Below, piece after piece: positions 60,422-64,000 of a stretch of DNA of 64,000 bases. The first letter of the stretch is position 1. Each line of letters starts with the position of its first letter. Source of the stretch: Bacteroidia bacterium (GTDB taxonomy: Bacteria; Bacteroidota; Bacteroidia; B-17B0; Aurantibacillaceae); the NCBI GenBank assembly GCA_026414605.1, contig JAOAIP010000038.1, forward strand, positions 62,001-126,000, written 5' to 3'. Under the pieces are notes generated by a model. The model saw only the letters and a program-made list of their open reading frames with translations, was not told where the DNA came from and ran no database searches. The translations under genes and the position numbers were made by a program.

Positions 60422-63400
60422 ATGTTCAGTAAATTTTTACACAGACCTGTATTTGCCATAGTAATATCCATATTACTGGTATTTCTGGGTTTGTTATCTA
60501 TTAAAACAACGCCCACTTCACAGTTTCCGGATATTGCTCCGCCCATGGTGGTGGTGCGTGCCTCGTATCCGGGGGCGAGCGCCAAAGTGCTTACAGAATC
60601 CGTTCTTGCTCCGTTGGAGCAAGCCATAAACGGAGTTCCCGGTATGCGATATATGTTATCCGACGCCACGAGTTCCGGAGAAGCCAATATCCGTGTGGTG
60701 TTTCATTTAGGAACCGATCCGGGAGATGCTGTGGTAAATGTCAACAACCGTGTAATGGCTGTATTGAACCGTTTGCCCATTTTGGTTCAGCGTGAAGGGG
60801 TGATTGTTACTCCGCTTATTCCAAGTATGTTGCTGAATATCAACATCTACAGCAAAGATCCCAAAGCCAACATGCGGTATTTGTTTAATTATGCCTATGT
60901 AAAGTTATTACCGGAACTGCAAAGAATTAACGGTATCGGACAAGGTGTGATGTTGGGAAGCCGTCAATATGCGATGCGTGTGTGGCTGAAGCCCGACCGT
61001 ATGCGTGCCTACAATGTTTCTCCTGAAGAAGTCATGGAAGCCCTTTCCGAACAAAGCATCATCGGGTCGCCTGGAAGAATCGGACGTGCAGACGGAATAC
61101 AATCTCAGTCATTAGAATATGTGCTCACGTATATCGGACGTTTTAATAAACCGGAACAATATCAGGACGTAGTCATACGATCCAATAATAAAGGGGAATT
61201 ATTAAAACTCAAAGACATTGCCGATGTGGAACTGGGTAGTGAATATTATGACATTTATTCCAACATCAGTATTGAAGGAAAAAATTATCCCTGTGCCACG
61301 ATTGTATTACGTCAGGCATACGGCAGTAATGCAAGCGAAACCATTAAGGAAGTAAAGAAAAAACTTGATGAATTAAAAAAAGATTTTCCGCCGGGTATGG
61401 AATATGAACTTACCTATGATGTTTCCAAATTTCTGAATGCTTCTATCAGCAGTGTAATGGATACGTTGCGGGACGCTTTCATTTTGGTGGCATTGGTTGT
61501 CCTATTGTTTTTAGGAGATTGGCGTTCCACATTAGTGCCCATTATTGCAGTTCCTGTATCATTGATTGGTGCATTTCTTTTCGTAAATATATTTGGCCTT
61601 ACCATTAACATGATTACCTTGTTTTCCATAGTACTGGCCATTGGTATTGTTGTGGATGATGCCATTGTTGTAGTTGAAGCTATTCACGCCAAAATGGAAA
61701 ACAATCCGAAAATATCTATATTTAAAGCGGTGCAACTTGTGTTGGGAGAAATTACCGGTGCTATTATTGCCATCACATTGGTAATGGCTTCTGTATTTAT
61801 TCCTGTCGGTTTTATGTCCGGCCCGGTAGGAATTTTTTACCGACAATTCTCTGTAACCATGGCATCTTCTATTATATTGTCGGGACTAGTTGCTCTAACA
61901 CTCACTCCCGTTTTATCAGCAATGATATTAAAAAGATTAGATCATCACGGTCATCCCAAAGGATGGTGGGGAAAATTTATTCACGCATTTAATACATGGT
62001 TTCAGGGTTTGACAGATCGTTATGTATCACTGCTGGAGAAAATAGTTCCCAAAAGATGGCTGACGATATTGTTTTTGTTAATCTTTATTGCGGGTATTGT
62101 TTTAGTAAATTATAAAATGCCGTCGGGTTTTATTCCCGGAGAAGATCAGGGAATCATTTATGTAATTATTCAGACACCTCCAGGTTCTACACTGGAAAGA
62201 ACCAATCAAATATCAAGAAGATTACAGGATATCATATCCAAAATACCTGAAGTTCAATCTGTGGCTTCGTATGCAGGATGGGAAGTACTCACCGACGGAC
62301 GCGGTTCCAATGCGGGAACATGTATGATTAACCTCAAGCCATGGGAAGAAAGAAGCAAAACTGTTAAGGAGATTATTGAAGAACTGAAAGAAAAAGTAAA
62401 GGACTTTCCGGGTGCCACGATTGAATTCTTTGAACCGCCTTCTGTTCCGGGATACGGAAACGCCGGTGGATTTTCCCTGCAATTACTGGACAAAACCAAT
62501 ACCGGTGATTACAAAGCATTGGAAAAAGTAACCAATGATTTTCTTGAAGAATTGAAAAAGAGAAAAGAAATCACCGGATTATTCACTTTTTACAGTGCCA
62601 ACTATCCTCAATATGAAATTATCATTGACAACAATGTTGCCATGCAAAAAGGCGTAACCATCAATGATATCATGAATACGTTATCTATTTACATCGGAAG
62701 TACTTACGAATTGGGATTCATTAAATATCAATGGTATTTTAAAGTGTTTGTACAAGCGCATCCCAAATACAGAAGCATTCCAACCGACCTCAACGATATT
62801 TATATTAAAAACAAATACGATAAAATGGTTCCGCTTTCTTCATTGGTAAAAATCAGAAAGTATCAGGATGCCAATGAAATCAACAGATACAATTTGTATC
62901 CGACCGCATCCATTCGCGGAGAACCGGCAAGAGGATACAGCAGCGGTGAAGTGATAGATATTATCAAAGAACTGGCCGCACAAAAGTTACCAAGAGGATA
63001 CAGCATTGACTGGTCTTTCTTATCAAAAGATGAAGCAGAAAGAGGGAACGAAGCATTGTTCATTTTTATCATTGTGGTGATATTTGTATATCTCGTATTG
63101 GCTGCACAATACGAAAGTTTTATTCTTCCGTTTTCAGTAATAGTTTCTTTGTTGCCCGGTATTATGGGGGCATTATTTGCGGTTCGTGCCATGGGATTGG
63201 AAAACGATATTTATACACAGGTCTCTCTCATCATGCTCATTGGTTTATTAGGTAAAAATGCTATTTTGATTGTAGAGTTTGCCAATCAGAAGCACCATCT
63301 TGAAAAAATGAGTGTTTTGCAGGCAGCGTTAGAAGGGGCTCGTTTGCGTTTTCGTCCGATTGTGATGACTTCTTTTGCCTTCATAGCAGGGTTGATTCCG

Positions 63401-63667
63401 TTGGCACTGGCCCATGGTGCGGGGGCTGTGGGTAATAAAACCATCGGTTGGGCTTCCTTGGGCGGAATGTTGTTTGGTACCGTGCTGGGTGTAATTGTGA
63501 ATCCCGGTTTATATTACATTTTCGGAAAAATGGCAGAAGGAAAACAACTCATCAAAAGAGAAGAAGAAACGGCCTTATCTGAAGCATTTGCCCATTCCGT
63601 GGATACCTTTCCTGTTGATGAAGATGAAGATGAAAATGAAGATAAAGATTCCAATAATAAAAATTAA
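60422..63667 (+). CDS. RND multidrug efflux pump, HAE1 family (AcrB-like)
   Basis: A 1,081-residue proton-driven inner-membrane pump with twelve helices in two repeats. It begins FSKFLHRPVFAIVISILLV; the proton-relay residues are present: the Asp pair in GIVVDDAIVVVEAIH (TM4) and the Lys in GLLGKNAILIVEFANQ (TM10). Porter and docking domains are complete, including PGASAKVLTESVLAPLEQAINGVPGM and the GFIPGEDQG segment. The C-terminus ends in a highly acidic tail (DEDEDENEDKDSNNKN) that is longer than usual. The HAE1-type sequence argues for organic substrates rather than metals. Operon: adaptor, pump, outer-membrane factor. Confidence 0.95.
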   Translation: MFSKFLHRPVFAIVISILLVFLGLLSIKTTPTSQFPDIAPPMVVVRASYPGASAKVLTESVLAPLEQAINGVPGMRYMLSDATSSGEANIRVVFHLGTDPGDAVVNVNNRVMAVLNRLPILVQREGVIVTPLIPSMLLNINIYSKDPKANMRYLFNYAYVKLLPELQRINGIGQGVMLGSRQYAMRVWLKPDRMRAYNVSPEEVMEALSEQSIIGSPGRIGRADGIQSQSLEYVLTYIGRFNKPEQYQDVVIRSNNKGELLKLKDIADVELGSEYYDIYSNISIEGKNYPCATIVLRQAYGSNASETIKEVKKKLDELKKDFPPGMEYELTYDVSKFLNASISSVMDTLRDAFILVALVVLLFLGDWRSTLVPIIAVPVSLIGAFLFVNIFGLTINMITLFSIVLAIGIVVDDAIVVVEAIHAKMENNPKISIFKAVQLVLGEITGAIIAITLVMASVFIPVGFMSGPVGIFYRQFSVTMASSIILSGLVALTLTPVLSAMILKRLDHHGHPKGWWGKFIHAFNTWFQGLTDRYVSLLEKIVPKRWLTILFLLIFIAGIVLVNYKMPSGFIPGEDQGIIYVIIQTPPGSTLERTNQISRRLQDIISKIPEVQSVASYAGWEVLTDGRGSNAGTCMINLKPWEERSKTVKEIIEELKEKVKDFPGATIEFFEPPSVPGYGNAGGFSLQLLDKTNTGDYKALEKVTNDFLEELKKRKEITGLFTFYSANYPQYEIIIDNNVAMQKGVTINDIMNTLSIYIGSTYELGFIKYQWYFKVFVQAHPKYRSIPTDLNDIYIKNKYDKMVPLSSLVKIRKYQDANEINRYNLYPTASIRGEPARGYSSGEVIDIIKELAAQKLPRGYSIDWSFLSKDEAERGNEALFIFIIVVIFVYLVLAAQYESFILPFSVIVSLLPGIMGALFAVRAMGLENDIYTQVSLIMLIGLLGKNAILIVEFANQKHHLEKMSVLQAALEGARLRFRPIVMTSFAFIAGLIPLALAHGAGAVGNKTIGWASLGGMLFGTVLGVIVNPGLYYIFGKMAEGKQLIKREEETALSEAFAHSVDTFPVDEDEDENEDKDSNNKN

Positions 63668-63671
63668 AGTG

Positions 63672-64000
63672 TATGAAAAAATTGGCAAGGATTTTATTGA
63701 TAATAATTTTGTTTCAGCAATGTGCTGTCCCGCCTTACACACAAAAATCTGAAAACAGACAAACACCTGATAAATTTTCTGTTTCTAAATCCACAAATAG
63801 CAATGACACAACAAATTCCGCTATTTTGCCGTGGAAAAATTTCTTTAACGATACTAACCTCATTCAACTGATAGATATTGCTTTACAAAACAACAGAGAA
63901 CTACAAATCGTAATACAGGAAATCAATATTGCCAAGAACAATGTTCGTCTCAAAAAAGCACAGTATCTGCCTTTTATAGGATTGGTTGCTGGCGCCGGCC
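63672..64000 (+). CDS. Outer-membrane efflux lipoprotein, NodT/OprM family (N-terminal part, cut by window end)
   Basis: The ATG is five bases after the pump gene's stop. The 109 visible codons give a lipoprotein signal with lipobox FQQC (Cys18), a polar linker, and then WKNFFNDTNLIQLIDIALQNNRELQI, matching the NodT-family opening W-x-x-F-F-x-D-x-x-L-x-x-L-I, followed by helical sequence (EINIAKNNVRLKKAQYLPFIG). This is the TolC-like channel of the RND system. The rest lies outside the window. Confidence 0.9.

Overview
The window is AT-rich chromosomal DNA from a member of the Bacteroidota. This is supported by a type IX secretion C-terminal domain (gene at 30640), DUF4249, DUF4271 and DUF2795 proteins, a GlsB-type acyltransferase, Bacteroidota-type -33/-7 promoters (TTTG, about 19-20 bases, TAnnTTTG) before many genes, and the near absence of Shine-Dalgarno sequences. 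Most genes are housekeeping. No prophage, plasmid, CRISPR array or intact insertion sequence is visible.

Layout. 1-10.1 kb: end of a GNAT acetyltransferase, a four-helix membrane protein, secA, an OppA-type lipoprotein, then a leftward group (nrnA with a small partner, a DUF2795 protein, prfC, a HIT protein). 10.1-10.9 kb: a repeat island with nested hairpins. 10.9-17.1 kb: a leftward light and pigment block with a photolyase gene preceded by an unlisted 54-residue secreted-type ORF, and the operon crtI-crtB-unknown-idi-crtZ-crtY, which should make zeaxanthin from GGPP. 17.2-17.97 kb: a duplicated 29-bp element at the crt promoter, an IS66 transposase remnant and palindromes. 18-25.2 kb: dnaK, a lipid N-acyltransferase, lon, an L,D-transpeptidase-like protein lacking its catalytic cysteine, and xerD. 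25.3-32.1 kb: a glycosyltransferase, a zinc peptidase, an orphan PhaE-type protein and two envelope proteins. 32.3-36.6 kb: gyrB-rnpA-DUF4271-hemD. 36.7-41.7 kb: a membrane glycosyltransferase with TPRs, divergent from a compact KASIII-ACP-KASIII-SDR operon. 41.8-51.6 kb: mnmA, accC, a LolC/E-type permease, tRNA-Lys, a GT-C membrane enzyme, a PcrA/UvrD helicase and a TlpA-like thioredoxin. 51.9-58.7 kb: a large M1 peptidase, a double-parvulin chaperone and cysS. 58.9-64 kb: an RND efflux operon (adaptor, pump, start of the outer-membrane factor), cut by the window end.

The observations that look least explained are: (i) two inverted copies, about 21 kb apart, of a roughly 200-bp array of six different short palindromes, in which at least two stems differ by paired, compensatory changes; (ii) the KASIII-ACP-KASIII-SDR operon, which looks like a dedicated short acyl supply line; (iii) the 29-bp direct repeat with exactly 70-bp period over the crt promoter; (iv) the L,D-transpeptidase-like protein with Asp in place of Cys; (v) a roughly 145-residue basic low-complexity extension on HemD; (vi) a PhaE-type protein without PhaC nearby. 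The carotenoid/photolyase and RND blocks look visibly richer in G and C than their neighbours. All functional assignments come from recognising motifs by eye; no database search was run.
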